Assembly: GCA_023418705.1 (NCBI GenBank)
Contig: JAEZYZ010000200.1
Span: 1 to 37,537 of the forward strand
DNA from: Pseudomonadota bacterium
Lineage (GTDB): Bacteria > Myxococcota_A > Polyangia > Polyangiales > Polyangiaceae
Direction of reading: 5' to 3'
Length of the DNA stretch: 37,537 bases
This document shows, in pieces, positions 18,295 through 28,304 of the stretch. A program made the position numbers and the translations under genes. The notes under the pieces are model-generated. The model made no database searches and was not told the origin of the DNA. It saw only the letters and a list, made by a program, of their open reading frames with translations. Numbering within the stretch: position 1 is the stretch's first letter; every line of letters begins with the position of its first letter.

Positions 18295-19613
18295 CAAAGC
18301 AGCGCCATCAACACCAGCAGCACAGCGGCGGCGGCGACCAGGAGCCAAAGCAGACGCAGGCTCGCGGATTTGCCCGCGGGCGGTTCTTGCGGCAGCGCCG
18401 GGCGAGGCATCCGGCGCACCATCGCCTGCAGCGACGCCGGCGGGGGCTCGATGGGGGGAACGATCACCGGCTCGGCGCCGTCCTCGTCGGTGGGACGGGG
18501 CGGCAGCTCGGCGACGCGGGGCAGCGGCGGCCCGGGCGGCGCGCCCTCGAGCTCACCCGGCGACGCCGTCTCCGGGGCCGTCTGGACGATCGACAGCTCG
18601 ACCAAGGGACCGGCCTCGATGGCGCGCGCAGCGCGCTCGCGCTCTCGGCGACGGTCGACGATTTCGGTGCCGAAGTGGTCGCTCAACCAGCGCCCGAAGC
18701 GGAGCGGACTGGCGATGAGCCCGGAGCCGGAAACGTAGCCCTCGAGATCCTTGAGCATGGCCTGAGCACTCTCGTACCGGTCATCGACGGCCTTTGCGAG
18801 CGCCTGGCTCGAGATCGAGAAGAGCTCCTCTTCGTTCGGCAGCCCTCGCGGCGTCAGCGGTGGGATGTCGGCCGCCATCGCCTGCTCGATCGTCGGCGGG
18901 CGGCCCCCCTGGCCTCGGTACAAACGGCGCCCCGCCAAGAGCTCCCAGAGCAACACCCCCACCGAGAACACGTCCGCGCGCCCGTCGATGGGCTCACCGC
19001 GGGCCGCCTCCGGGCTCATGTACCCCGCCTTCCCCGCCACCGCCTCTTCCGGCATGCTCGGCGTCGCGCCGATGGCTCGGGCGATGCCAAAGTCGCAGAG
19101 CTTGACCTCGCCCTCGAAGCTCAGCAGCACGTTCGACGGAGAGACGTCACGGTGAACGACGCCGCGGGCCTCCCCCTGATCGTCGCGGCGGTTGTGCGCG
19201 TAGTCGAGCGCGCGCAGCGCCTCCATCACGATGAGCAGCGAAAACTCCATCGGCAGCGGGAGCTTCTGCCGCGAGCACTGACGCAGCAGATCCCGCAGGT
19301 CGAACCCCTCGACGTACTCCATCGCGATGTAGAGCAGGCCGTCCGGGTCGTGGCGGCCCAGGTCGAAGACCTGCACGATGTTGCCGTGGTTGAGGGCGGC
19401 GGCAAGCTTCGCCTCCTCGATGAACAGGCGGCTGAACTCGCTGCTGCGCGACAAAAACGGCAGCATCTGCTTGAGCACGACCAGCCGCTCGCCGCCGAGC
19501 TCCGTGCGGCTGCGGGCCAGGTAGATTTTGGCCATGCCCCCCTCGCCGATCTTGTCGAACAAGAAGTAGCGCCCGAATCGGCGCGGCAACGGTTCGGCGG
19601 CCGCCTGGGTCAC
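18294..19613 (-). CDS. Membrane-anchored Ser/Thr protein kinase
   Basis: The 439-residue product has a complete Hanks-type kinase domain (about residues 14-285): glycine loop IGEGGMAKIYLA, Lys48 in VVLKQML, Glu67 in the C helix, catalytic VVHRDVSPSNVLL with Asp156, DFG at 174-176, and a GKAGYMSPEAARGE activation segment. HRDVSPSN instead of HRDLKPEN is common in myxobacterial kinases. A Pro/Glu-rich linker leads to a C-terminal transmembrane helix (about 421-439), which puts the kinase in the cytoplasm, and no residues remain for an extracellular sensor. The start is GTG. The stop overlaps the priA start. The link with replication restart is positional only. Confidence 0.92.
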
Positions 19614-19770
19614 GGGTTAGGAATGGCAGCCGCCCCTCGCTCAGGTCAAGAACAGAGCGCACGGGCGGCGATCCGCCGCGAAAAAGCGCTGGCCGCAGGC
19701 CGCGCGGGGGAGGCCACGAGCGCAGGCAAGCGCGTGCGCCCGGGTCACGGTGCGCCTACACTTGGTCGCG

Positions 19771-20112
19771 ATGTCCGGGCTCGGCCTTGCCCTGCTGCTC
19801 TTGGCCGCCGCGTGCGTGCCCCTTGCCATTGCGCTGCGACGGTCCACGGAGCTGTTCGTCCTGGAGGTGGACGCCGGCACGGCGCGGCTGCGGCGCGGGC
19901 GGCTCCCGCAGCGGCTGTTGAACGACATCAACGACGTGGTCGGCCGCCCGCCGGTCGCTCGCGCTCAGGTCCGGGTGGTCGTCGACGACGGACAGCCGCG
20001 CGTGATGATCCGTGGGTCGCTGCCACAGGCACAGGTGCAGCAGCTGCGCAACGTGGTCGGCTGCTACCGCACGGCGCAGATCCGCGCCGGCCGCCGTCGC
20101 GCGCGGCGGTGA
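19771..20112 (+). CDS. DUF3634 family small membrane protein
   Basis: Starting at ATG 19771 the product is 113 residues. It has an N-terminal transmembrane helix (MSGLGLALLLLAAACVPLAI) and a small basic domain: LRRGRLPQRLLNDINDVV, then RVVVDDGQPRVMIRG, then QVQQLRNVVGCYRTAQIRAG. I recall this pattern as DUF3634, a family of unknown function. A GTG at 19750 is a possible longer start but adds residues before the helix. The gene is monocistronic and converges on lysC with a 23-nt gap. Confidence 0.75.
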   Translation: MSGLGLALLLLAAACVPLAIALRRSTELFVLEVDAGTARLRRGRLPQRLLNDINDVVGRPPVARAQVRVVVDDGQPRVMIRGSLPQAQVQQLRNVVGCYRTAQIRAGRRRARR

Positions 20113-20131
20113 CGGCGCGCCGGACGCGCCG
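20113..20131. terminator. Short hairpin between convergent genes
   Basis: CGGCGCG (20113-20119) and CGCGCCG (20125-20131) pair perfectly across a 5-nt loop and occupy nearly all of the gap between the DUF3634 gene and lysC. There is no T-tract. It is assigned from position and pairing only. Confidence 0.4.
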
Positions 20132-20135
20132 GCGT

Positions 20136-21368
20136 TCACTTGCCGGTCGGCGCCTTGTCGAGCCCGAAGCCCTCGTGCAGCACCCGCACGGCGAGCTCGG
20201 TGTACTTCGAGGCGATGAGGCAGCTCACCTTGATCTCGCTGGTGCTGATGGCCTCGATGTTGATGCCCTCGTCCGCGAGCAGGCGAAACATCTTGCTCGC
20301 GACGCCCGCATGCGAACGCATCCCGAGCCCCACCACACTCACCTTCACGATCTCCGGATCGTATTCGATCGAGGCGCCCCCGATCTCGCGCAGGGTGTCC
20401 TCGATCAGCGCCTTGCATCGCGCCAGATCGGCCTTCGGGATGGTGAAGGTGACGTCCGTGCTGCCCTTGCCGCCGCGCGAGGGGCTCTGGATGATCATGT
20501 CGACGGACACGTTCTGCTCGGCGAGCCGGCTGAACAGCGTGGCCACGATGCCGGGGCGGTCCGGAGCGTTGATGATCTGCACCTTGGCTTCGCCTTTCTC
20601 GTAGGCGATGCCGGCGACGACCACCGCCTCGAGCCCCTGCTCACCGACGACCATGGTACCAGGACGATCACTGAAGGAGGAACGCACGTGCACGGGAACT
20701 CCATATTTCATGGCCAGCTCCACCGATCGGATTTGGAGCACCTTGGCCCCGAGTGAAGCTAGCTCGAGCATCTCTTCGTAGCTGATTCTGTCGATCTTTC
20801 GAGCCTTGGCGCAGATGTTCGGGTCGGTGGTATAGACCCCGTCGACGTCCGTGTAGATCTCGCAGACGTCGGCCTTGATCGCCGCGGCGATCGCGACCGC
20901 GGTGGTGTCCGAACCACCCCGCCCCAGGGTGGTGATGTTTCCCTCTGCGTCCACGCCCTGGAAGCCGGCCACGACGGCGATACGCCCCGCCTGCACGGTC
21001 GACAGCAGCTTCGAGCCTTCGATGGTGTGGATGCGTGCCTTGGTGAAGGCGCCGTCGGTATGGATCCGTACCTGATGGCCGAGCAGGCTGCGAGCCTCGC
21101 CACCGAGGGCCTGGATGGTGATGGCGGTCAGCGCCGCGCTCACCTGCTCGCCGGTCGAGGCGAGAGCGTCCATCTCCCGCATGTCGGGCGTCGCGCAGAT
21201 CTTGTGCGCCATCTCCAGCAAGCGATTGGTCTCGCCGGCCATGGCGCTCACGATGATGACCACCTGGTGGCCTTCGCGCTGCGTGCGAATGGCGCGCTCG
21301 CACACGTTTCGGATCTTGTCGAGGTTGGCGACGGAGGTCCCGCCGTATTTTTGGACGATGAGGGCCAC
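20136..21368 (-). CDS. lysC: Aspartate kinase
   Basis: The 410-residue protein is a monofunctional aspartokinase of usual length. The substrate and ATP motif IVQKYGGTSVANLDKI is at the N-terminus. GRGGSDTTAVAIAAAI and CEIYTDVDGVYTTDPN are signature segments. Two ACT domains follow for feedback control (APDRPGIVATLFSRLAEQNV and GMRSHAGVASKMFRLLADEG). It makes aspartyl phosphate, the first step towards lysine, threonine, methionine and diaminopimelate. The GTG at 21368 was chosen because translation enters the conserved ALIVQKYGG directly; upstream in-frame codons are low-complexity. Some LysC genes carry an internal start for the regulatory subunit; none was identified with confidence. No riboswitch was seen. 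Confidence 0.95.
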   Translation of the reverse strand: MALIVQKYGGTSVANLDKIRNVCERAIRTQREGHQVVIIVSAMAGETNRLLEMAHKICATPDMREMDALASTGEQVSAALTAITIQALGGEARSLLGHQVRIHTDGAFTKARIHTIEGSKLLSTVQAGRIAVVAGFQGVDAEGNITTLGRGGSDTTAVAIAAAIKADVCEIYTDVDGVYTTDPNICAKARKIDRISYEEMLELASLGAKVLQIRSVELAMKYGVPVHVRSSFSDRPGTMVVGEQGLEAVVVAGIAYEKGEAKVQIINAPDRPGIVATLFSRLAEQNVSVDMIIQSPSRGGKGSTDVTFTIPKADLARCKALIEDTLREIGGASIEYDPEIVKVSVVGLGMRSHAGVASKMFRLLADEGINIEAISTSEIKVSCLIASKYTELAVRVLHEGFGLDKAPTGK

Positions 21369-21609
21369 GGAATTGGGCCATCGCCTAGCGCCCGGCGCCC
21401 GGCGCGTCAATGACGGTCCACGCGCCACCGGGCGCTTTCGCGGGATTCGACGGGCGATACCGGCGGCGCCCCACCAGCGGCGGGCAAACCCGCGCGAGCG
21501 GGGCGCCCTCCTCGGCTCCTCGAAATTCGGCATCGGGGCGGGGCCGAGCGCGGTCGTAGCGGAATCGGGCTGGCTGATTTAGGCTCCCGCCGCCCCGGGA
21601 CCCTACGGC

Positions 21610-21981
21610 ATGAGCCCGCTGACCAGCTACGCCATCGAGACCTTCGTCACGCTCGTCGCGATCGTGGTCCTCGCGGTGCTGGTCCTCTACGGGGCGCGGC
21701 GGATGGGGGTCGGACGACCCGCCGGGCCGCTCGAGCTGATCGGTCGCCTCCCGCTCGACCCGCGTCGGGTCGTGTATCTGGTGCGTGTGGGCCACGCGGT
21801 GTACGTCATCGGCGCCAGCGAGGCGGGGCTGCGCAAGCTCGGCGAGCTCCGCGACGATGCCCTCGATCTCAGCGGGCTGCAGGCGCCGGAACCGTCGGAC
21901 TTTCGAGCCATTCTGGCGCGCGCGCTCGGGCGGCCTGCGGCCAGTCCCGCGCCACGGCAAGAGCAGGATCGCCATGGTTGA
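21610..21981 (+). CDS. FliO-like export-apparatus protein
   Basis: This is a 123-residue protein with one N-terminal transmembrane helix (ETFVTLVAIVVLAVLVLYGA) and a cytoplasmic domain with the FliO pattern: PLELIGRLPLDPRRVVYLVRVGHAVYVIGASEAGLRKLGEL. In flagella FliO assists assembly of the FliP ring. The next gene encodes a FliP/SctR-like protein and overlaps this one by 8 nt, which supports the call. The sequence is short and such domains diverge fast, so similarity alone would be weaker. It is unusual because no other flagellar gene lies in the window and dedicated virulence-type systems usually lack FliO. Confidence 0.75.
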   Translation: MSPLTSYAIETFVTLVAIVVLAVLVLYGARRMGVGRPAGPLELIGRLPLDPRRVVYLVRVGHAVYVIGASEAGLRKLGELRDDALDLSGLQAPEPSDFRAILARALGRPAASPAPRQEQDRHG

Positions 21982-22633
21982 GTCGCAGCCAGCCTCCTTG
22001 CTGCTGGTGTTCGCGCTGCTGGCCGTGCTGCCGCTGGCGTTCATGGCGCTGACGGCTTTCGTGAAGATTTCCACGGTGCTGCAGATCGTTCGCGGCGCGA
22101 TTGGCGCTCAGCACGTCCCCTCGAGCACGGTCATTTTGGCGCTCTCGGCGGCGCTCACCGTGATCGCCATGGCCCCGGTGGGATCGCGGATTTGGGATCG
22201 CGCCGCCCCGTTGCTGGACGGCAAGCAGGACAGCGCCGACGTCGCCCTCGGCGTCGTCGAGGCCGTGCGCGAGCCGCTGCGCGACTTCATGCGCGCCAAC
22301 GCCTCGGAGCGGGAGACCAATCGGTTCTTCGAGGTGGCTCGGCAAGCGCGCCCCGCGGAGGAGCGAGACGGGGTGAGCCGGCTCGATCTGGTGGTGCTGA
22401 TCCCGGCCTTCGTCGTCACCGAGCTGATGGAAGCCTTCGCGCTTGGCTTCGCGCTCTACTTGCCGTTCCTGGTCATCGACCTCGTGGTCTCGAACGTGCT
22501 CGTCGCCCTGGGGATGTTGATGGTGAACCCAACCCAGGTGAGCCTTCCCTTCAAGCTGCTCCTGTTCGTGGCCATCGACGGCTGGGGCCTGCTCGCGCAG
22601 TCGCTCGTCACGGGGTACCGCGTGGGGCCGTGA
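21974..22633 (+). CDS. FliP/SctR-family type III export gate protein
   Basis: The 219-residue product has the family's hydrophobic segments and motifs: FMALTAFVKISTVLQIVRGA, the SALTVIAMAPVG stretch, LIPAFVVTELMEAFALGFAL, YLPFLVIDLVVSNVLVALGM, and VSLPFKLLLFVAIDGWGLL. In known systems five copies form the core of the inner-membrane export gate with SctS/FliQ and SctT/FliR. AFVK and MAPVG are closer to SctR (YscR) than to FliP as I recall them. The length also fits SctR; it lacks the cleaved signal peptide of FliP. The ATG at 21974 overlaps the FliO-like stop. No SctS, SctT, SctU or SctV gene follows. Confidence 0.9.
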   Translation: MVESQPASLLLVFALLAVLPLAFMALTAFVKISTVLQIVRGAIGAQHVPSSTVILALSAALTVIAMAPVGSRIWDRAAPLLDGKQDSADVALGVVEAVREPLRDFMRANASERETNRFFEVARQARPAEERDGVSRLDLVVLIPAFVVTELMEAFALGFALYLPFLVIDLVVSNVLVALGMLMVNPTQVSLPFKLLLFVAIDGWGLLAQSLVTGYRVGP

Positions 22634-22723
22634 TCCGACCAACCTGGCGCGGTCGCCGGAGGCGCCTCGAAACAATCGTGCCCCCCTCGCGGTTACAGCC
22701 ACGCCACCCGAGGGTGCTCGGGC

Positions 22724-22747
22724 AATTGGGGGGCATCGCCCCCAATT
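22724..22747 (+). terminator. Hairpin downstream of the SctR-like gene
   Basis: AATTGGGGG (22724-22732) pairs perfectly with CCCCCAATT (22739-22747) across GCATCG. It lies 90 nt after the SctR-like stop and before the promoter of the ABC operon. Only TTTC follows, so termination would be weak or factor-aided. The surrounding 333-nt gap holds this hairpin, the promoter and the leader ORF. Confidence 0.45.
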
Positions 22748-22842
22748 TCAGCATGTCGGTTTTTGACCTTCAGCCGGGAATAGCCGGCACAATCAAGGGT
22801 TTTTGCGGTGCCAGCCGATTTCGGCCGGCCAGGTTTCGTGTG

Positions 22843-22870
22843 TTGACAGTGATCGCCTCACCGCTAGGAT
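22843..22870 (+). promoter_or_regulatory. Sigma70-type promoter of the Gld-like ABC operon
   Basis: A perfect -35 box TTGACA (22843-22848), a 16-nt spacer and TAGGAT (22865-22870) as the -10 box form the best promoter in the window. Transcription would start near 22877, about 90 nt before the ATPase ATG and only a few nt before the ATG of the leader ORF at 22881. Confidence 0.65.
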
Positions 22871-22880
22871 GCGCCGCCCG

Positions 22881-22966
22881 ATGAAACGCGGCGGTCCAGG
22901 GCCCGCCCGTGAGCTCGGTGCTCTCAAGGGTCTCGGGGTTTTTCAGAACTGCTCGATGGAGGTCGG

Positions 22967-22970
<4 letters not shown>
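22881..22970 (+). CDS. Possible 29-codon leader ORF
   Basis: An ATG at 22881 starts a 29-codon frame (MKRGGPGPARELGALKG..., ending SMEVG) whose TGA at 22968-22970 overlaps the ATPase ATG at 22967 as ATGA. It begins about 4 nt after the predicted transcription start, so it would be read as a leaderless or near-leaderless message. The fit to promoter and gene start is striking, but the frame may be chance in high-GC DNA. A role in coupling or attenuation is inference. Confidence 0.3.
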
Positions 22971-24127
<1,157 letters not shown>

Positions 24128-24130
24128 TGC

Positions 24131-24865
24131 ATGTCCCCGATGCTGACCATCGCCAAACGCGAGTTCAGATCCTATTTCGATTCACCCCTGGCCTATGTGG
24201 TCATCTGCATCAGCTTCCTGGCGCTGGGGCTGTTCTTCTTCATGTACCGCGGCGGGTTCTGGCAGCTCGACCGCGCCAGCCTGCAGCTGATGTTCGAGTA
24301 CCTCCCGCAAGGGCTGAGCCTGCTGGTGGTGCCGGTCGTCACGATGCGGCTGATGGCGGAGGAGCGGCGCTCCGGCACGCTCGAGATGTTGATCACGCTG
24401 CCGGTCAAGGACAGCGACGTGGTCCTCGGTAAGTACCTCGGAGCGCTTGGGCTCGTGCTGACCGTCGTGCTCACGAGCGCCCTCTATCCGCTGGTCATGT
24501 TCAAGTGGCCGTGGAACCTGGGGCCGCTCGATGTGGGCCCGATCGTGAGCGGCTACATCGGGTTGATCCTGTTTTCGGCGGCGGCGGTCGCGGTGGGGCT
24601 GCTGATCAGCTCCATCACCGAGAGCCAGGCCATCGCCTTCTTCGTCACCTTCTTCGTGCTGCTCGGCTTGTGGTACTCCGGCACCTTCGCCGACAACATG
24701 GGCGGCACCTTCGCCAACGTCGTGAACTACGTCAGCTTCCAGTCTCGCCTGGAGGGCTTCGAACGCGGTCTGATCGACACCCGCAACGTCGTCTACTTCC
24801 TGTCCATCGCCGCGCTAGCGCTGGTGGTGGCTTTCCGTGCGCTCGAGCGGCGCAAATGGGCATGA
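24131..24865 (+). CDS. GldF-like ABC-2 type permease
   Basis: The 244-residue membrane protein has six hydrophobic segments, starting with LAYVVICISFLALGLFFFMY, and an amphipathic RLMAEERRSGTLEMLITLPV stretch that is characteristic of ABC-2 permeases (family form E+..GTLE.LL..P). It would form the membrane channel for the ATPase just upstream. Its TGA overlaps the ATG of the next gene as ATGA, which points to coupled translation. Confidence 0.92.
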   Translation: MSPMLTIAKREFRSYFDSPLAYVVICISFLALGLFFFMYRGGFWQLDRASLQLMFEYLPQGLSLLVVPVVTMRLMAEERRSGTLEMLITLPVKDSDVVLGKYLGALGLVLTVVLTSALYPLVMFKWPWNLGPLDVGPIVSGYIGLILFSAAAVAVGLLISSITESQAIAFFVTFFVLLGLWYSGTFADNMGGTFANVVNYVSFQSRLEGFERGLIDTRNVVYFLSIAALALVVAFRALERRKWA

Positions 24866-26715
24866 ACATGGCCACCCAAGATCGAAAGCGAAGAGTCGCC
24901 GCCCAGACGGGCATCTACCTGGCCGTCATCGCAGCCATCGCCGTCGTGGCCAACGTGCTGGCGACCGGCTGGTACAAGCGCATCGACATGACCAAGACCG
25001 AGCGCCACACGCTCAGCAAAGGCAGCGCGCGCCTGGTCAACAACCTCAGCAAGCCGCTCCAGGTCGAAGCTTGCGTCACCCGGGGTCTCGCCCAGCTCGA
25101 CGCCTTCGTCCGCGATTTGACGGATCTGCTCAAGGAGTACGATCGCGCCGGCGGCGACAAGTTCGATTTCACCATCATCGAGGCGAACACGGAGGAGCTG
25201 CGCGAGCGCTGCCAGGAGGCGGGCCTGCAGCCCATGGCCTTCGGCGAGACCAGCGCGACCAGCGGCGGCGATCAGGCCTCCATCGCGCAGGGCTTCATGG
25301 GGCTGATCTTCAAGTACGGCAGCGAGAAAGAGGTGATCCCGCTGCACCCCTCCCAGACCCAGGGCTTCGAGTTTTGGATCACCAACAAAATTCGTGAGAT
25401 CCGCGACAAGGCCGAGGACATCAAGCACCGCATCGGGGTGGTCACCGGCAAGGACGAGCTCAAGCTCAGCGACACCAACCTGATCGCCAAGCAGGGCGGC
25501 GGACAGGGCGCGCCCAGCATCCAGGCGATCCTCGAGCGGTCGTTCCCGTTCTACAAGATCGAGGAGGTCGAGCTCAAAGAGGACGCCGCGATCGACGCGG
25601 AGCTCGACGGCCTGATCGTTACCCAGCCCCGCAAAGACTTCACGGACAGGGAGCTGCAGCGCATCGACGAGTTCTTGATGCGCGGCGGCAAGTCCCTCGC
25701 CGTGTTCGCCTCGGCGGTGAACCTGAAGCCGCAAGACGCGAGCATGACGGCCGAGCTGAACCTGCACAACTTGGACAAGCTCCTGCTCGGCTACGGCATC
25801 GACTTGAAGAAGAACGCCGTTCTGGACCACGGCGCGCAGTTCAGCCTGCCGGTGATGACCCAGACCGGAAAGATCGATTCCATTCGGCATCCGGGCATCG
25901 CTCACGTGATCGCCGACCCCCGGTTCGAGGAAGACGAGCAGCGGCTCGACACGCAGTTCGCGGCGTTCTTCCGGATGGAGGAGGTGGCGTTCCCCTTCCC
26001 CTCGACGCTCGAAATCAGAGACGGCAAGCAGCCCGACGGCGTCAAGTACACCATCGTCGCGCGGACGACGGAGAACGCCTCGGTCGTGACGGAGCCGACC
26101 GTCGACATGAAGCTCAAGCGGGAGTGGCTGTCGAAGCCCCCCTACACCCAGCAGCCCATCGCGGCAGCCGTCGAGGGCAAGCTCAAGGCCGCCTTCTCGA
26201 ACGGGTCGAAGAGCGAGCTCGATTACCCGGAGCAGGCCAAGGAGCCGTCGCGCATCCTGGTGGTCGCCTCCAGCCTGTTTCTGACCAACCCGTTCGCGTA
26301 CGCCGGCAACGGACCGGAGCTCGGGCCGCAGTTCCAGATGTTCGGCGGCGTGGGCGGTGACCCGCAGCTGCAGATGATCGCGCAGCCCTACGCGCAGCGC
26401 TACTTGACCAACACCATCCTGGCGGTGAAAAACACGCTCGATTGGATGAGCGGCGACACGGACCTGTTGGCGGCGAGCGCCAAGATCCTCCAGGAGCCGA
26501 ACCTCACCTACGCGGACATCGACCCGCCCAAGATCACGGCCGCCGATGACGAGGCGTCCATCAAGAAGAAGGACGAAGAGTACCGCGTGGCCCGGCAGAC
26601 GCTGCAAAACCGCGTTCAATGGTCGCTCACGTTCGGCATGCCGCTGTTGTTCGGGCTGTTCGGCATCGGGCGCTGGTGGCAGCGCCAGAACAAGAAGTCC
26701 GAGCCTCGTATCTGA
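24862..26715 (+). CDS. GldG-like ABC transporter auxiliary protein
   Basis: The ATG at 24862 overlaps the permease stop; a second ATG at 24868 is also possible. The 617-residue product has an N-terminal transmembrane helix (TGIYLAVIAAIAVVANVLATG), a large extracytoplasmic domain, and a C-terminal helix (SLTFGMPLLFGLFGIGRWW). The domain begins YKRIDMTKTERHTLSKGSARLVNNL, the usual entry to the GldG/ABC-auxiliary family (family form D.T....TLS..T...L..L). It contains IGVVTGKDELK and the LDGLIVTQPRKDFTDREL segment. It presumably works with the ATPase and permease in the envelope; the substrate is unknown. Confidence 0.9.
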   Translation: MNMATQDRKRRVAAQTGIYLAVIAAIAVVANVLATGWYKRIDMTKTERHTLSKGSARLVNNLSKPLQVEACVTRGLAQLDAFVRDLTDLLKEYDRAGGDKFDFTIIEANTEELRERCQEAGLQPMAFGETSATSGGDQASIAQGFMGLIFKYGSEKEVIPLHPSQTQGFEFWITNKIREIRDKAEDIKHRIGVVTGKDELKLSDTNLIAKQGGGQGAPSIQAILERSFPFYKIEEVELKEDAAIDAELDGLIVTQPRKDFTDRELQRIDEFLMRGGKSLAVFASAVNLKPQDASMTAELNLHNLDKLLLGYGIDLKKNAVLDHGAQFSLPVMTQTGKIDSIRHPGIAHVIADPRFEEDEQRLDTQFAAFFRMEEVAFPFPSTLEIRDGKQPDGVKYTIVARTTENASVVTEPTVDMKLKREWLSKPPYTQQPIAAAVEGKLKAAFSNGSKSELDYPEQAKEPSRILVVASSLFLTNPFAYAGNGPELGPQFQMFGGVGGDPQLQMIAQPYAQRYLTNTILAVKNTLDWMSGDTDLLAASAKILQEPNLTYADIDPPKITAADDEASIKKKDEEYRVARQTLQNRVQWSLTFGMPLLFGLFGIGRWWQRQNKKSEPRI

Positions 26716-26729
26716 GGAGAGGTCGTCAC

Positions 26730-27830
26730 ATGGCACTGAGTACCGATAAGAAGCTGTACATCGCCGTGGGCGTTTTGGTCGTGCTCGGCGGCGCGCTCTA
26801 CGTTCAGAAGCAGAACGAAAAGAAGGAACAGGCGAGCTACACCCTGGAGGGGCGCACCGCCGATCTGCCGAAGCTCGACGTCACCGACGAGAAGGTCAAG
26901 ACGATCGACAAAATTGTCTTGGAGAAACCTGCGGGTGACGCCGGGGCGGCGACCAAGATCGTGCTGCAGAAGCAGGGCGAGGAGTGGCAGGTGGCCGAGC
27001 CGATCCAGGCCAAGGCCAACGGCACCAACGTCAAGAGCCTGCTCGACAACCTGAAGACGCTGAAGGTGAGCGAGCGCATCGATGGCTCCAAGGACGGCTA
27101 CGGCCGCTATGGCTTGTCCGATGACAAGGCGGTCCACGCGACCTTCTTCAAGGGCGCGGAGTCGGTCGCCGATTTGTACTTCGGTGAGAGCGGCTCCCGC
27201 GGACAGATGACCCGGATCGGGGGCAAGGACGGGGTGTTCGCGCTCAAGGGCTACTCGAGCTTCCTCTACGAGCGCGACGTCAAAGGCTGGCGCGACCTGA
27301 AGCTCTTCGACTTCGACGACAAGAAGGTGGCGAGCCTGACGATCGAGAACGAGCACGGCACCTATCAGTTCAACAAGGAGAAGAAGCAGGCGGAGGGCGA
27401 CGCTGGCGCCGGCGAGCAGGAGACGTGGAGCTCCAAGTTCAAGCCCGCCAAGGCCGGTGCGCCGAAGGCCATCGAGCGCTTCGACGAGAACAAGGTCAAG
27501 GACATGCTGCGGTCCTACAAGGGCCTCACGGCAGACAACTTCGCCGAGGCTGGCAAGCAACCGAGCGATGTCGGGCTGGACAAGCCTGCGGCGACCGTGA
27601 CGATCACGCTGGAGGACGGCGCCAAGAAGGTGCTGAACGTCGGCGGCACCGCCGAGGGCTCGAGCCGCTGGGTGCAGAAGGAAGGTGCCGAGGAGATCTT
27701 CAGCATCAGCTCTTGGTCTGCCGATTGGGCGACGGCCAAGCCGGAGAAGTTCCAGAAGGCCGACGACAAGGCGAAGGCGGACGACAGCCAGGCCGACACC
27801 ATGCCGGCGCACGGCATGGAGCCGGGCTGA
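26730..27830 (+). CDS. DUF4340 domain protein
   Basis: The ATG at 26730 follows GAGGAGAGG by about 7 nt. The 366-residue protein starts with one membrane anchor (KKLYIAVGVLVVLGGALYVQ). It then has DUF4340-type segments: IVLQKQGEEWQVAEPIQAKAN, VKSLLDNLKTLKVSERIDG and DLYFGESGSRGQMTRIGG, and a second half that ends with VGGTAEGSSRWVQKEGAEEIF. The family is of unknown function and commonly sits last in GldA/F/G-like operons, as here. The C-terminus is Lys/Asp-rich and probably disordered. Confidence 0.88.
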   Translation: MALSTDKKLYIAVGVLVVLGGALYVQKQNEKKEQASYTLEGRTADLPKLDVTDEKVKTIDKIVLEKPAGDAGAATKIVLQKQGEEWQVAEPIQAKANGTNVKSLLDNLKTLKVSERIDGSKDGYGRYGLSDDKAVHATFFKGAESVADLYFGESGSRGQMTRIGGKDGVFALKGYSSFLYERDVKGWRDLKLFDFDDKKVASLTIENEHGTYQFNKEKKQAEGDAGAGEQETWSSKFKPAKAGAPKAIERFDENKVKDMLRSYKGLTADNFAEAGKQPSDVGLDKPAATVTITLEDGAKKVLNVGGTAEGSSRWVQKEGAEEIFSISSWSADWATAKPEKFQKADDKAKADDSQADTMPAHGMEPG

Positions 27831-27856
27831 CCCGCGGTCGTCTCGGTCGAGCCGAA

Positions 27857-27888
27857 GGCCGTCCCTCCCGCGGAGGGGCGGCCTTTTT
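27857..27888 (+). terminator. Intrinsic terminator of the Gld-like operon
   Basis: Arms GGCCGTCCCTCC (27857-27868) and GGAGGGGCGGCC (27872-27883) pair over 12 bp with one G-T pair across a CGC loop and are followed by TTTTT. It lies 26 nt after the DUF4340 stop. This is the only textbook rho-independent terminator I saw in the window. Confidence 0.85.
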
Positions 27889-27929
27889 GCTGTGGCGTGC
27901 GCACCCCAGGCGCCCGAGGTCGTTCAGGG

Positions 27930-28075
27930 TTCGTCGACCGCTGAGACAGCAAGGTGAGGATCGAAGATCGGTTCCGATCTTCCACACCTCGAAAACACGG
28001 GGGAATCCGCCGCGACGGGCTCCGCTGTTTTTGTTCACAGGAAGGGCGGAAGGACGGAAGATTTTTTGGAAGTTC
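27930..28075 (+). repeat. Degenerate forward R1 fragment with small hairpin
   Basis: Short blocks of the R1 repeat appear in forward orientation: CGCTGAGACAGC near 27942, then TCCGCTGTTTTTGTTCACAGGAAGG near 28020, which also resembles the sequence just before R1 copy 1. Between them GAAGATCGG (27963-27971) and CCGATCTTC (27974-27982) form a perfect 9-bp hairpin with a 2-nt loop. The whole is too diverged to be certain. Confidence 0.4.
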
Positions 28076-28125
28076 GACGGTTGAGCCCGGGGCGATCCTC
28101 GCGTCCGGTAGCCACCACGGTGGCG

Positions 28126-28304
28126 AGTCGCGCCGCCGAGATCGAAACTCCAGTTGGGGACCGACGACGTCTGTCCCCCCTTCCGCTCGTCCGATCCTTC
28201 CTGTGACCAATCTCCGATTTAGACCCGTCGACGCACGACGCTAGTTCGGTGGTGAGATGCGTTTTCACTGGCTCGAGGTGGGCCGAAGGCCCTGATGGTC
28301 TTCT
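28126..28304 (-). repeat. R1 dispersed repeat, inverted copy
   Basis: Read on the minus strand, 28296 down to about 28126 follows R1 copy 1 block by block. It has ATCAGGGCCTTCGGCCCACC, GTGAAAACG, GTCGACG, a CGGAGAT-GGTCACAGGAAGG block, GACGTCGTCGGTCCCC and TCGATCTCG. It is more diverged than the copies at 8061 and 37337. It lies between the Gld-like operon and the DUF3108 lipoprotein gene. Confidence 0.75.
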
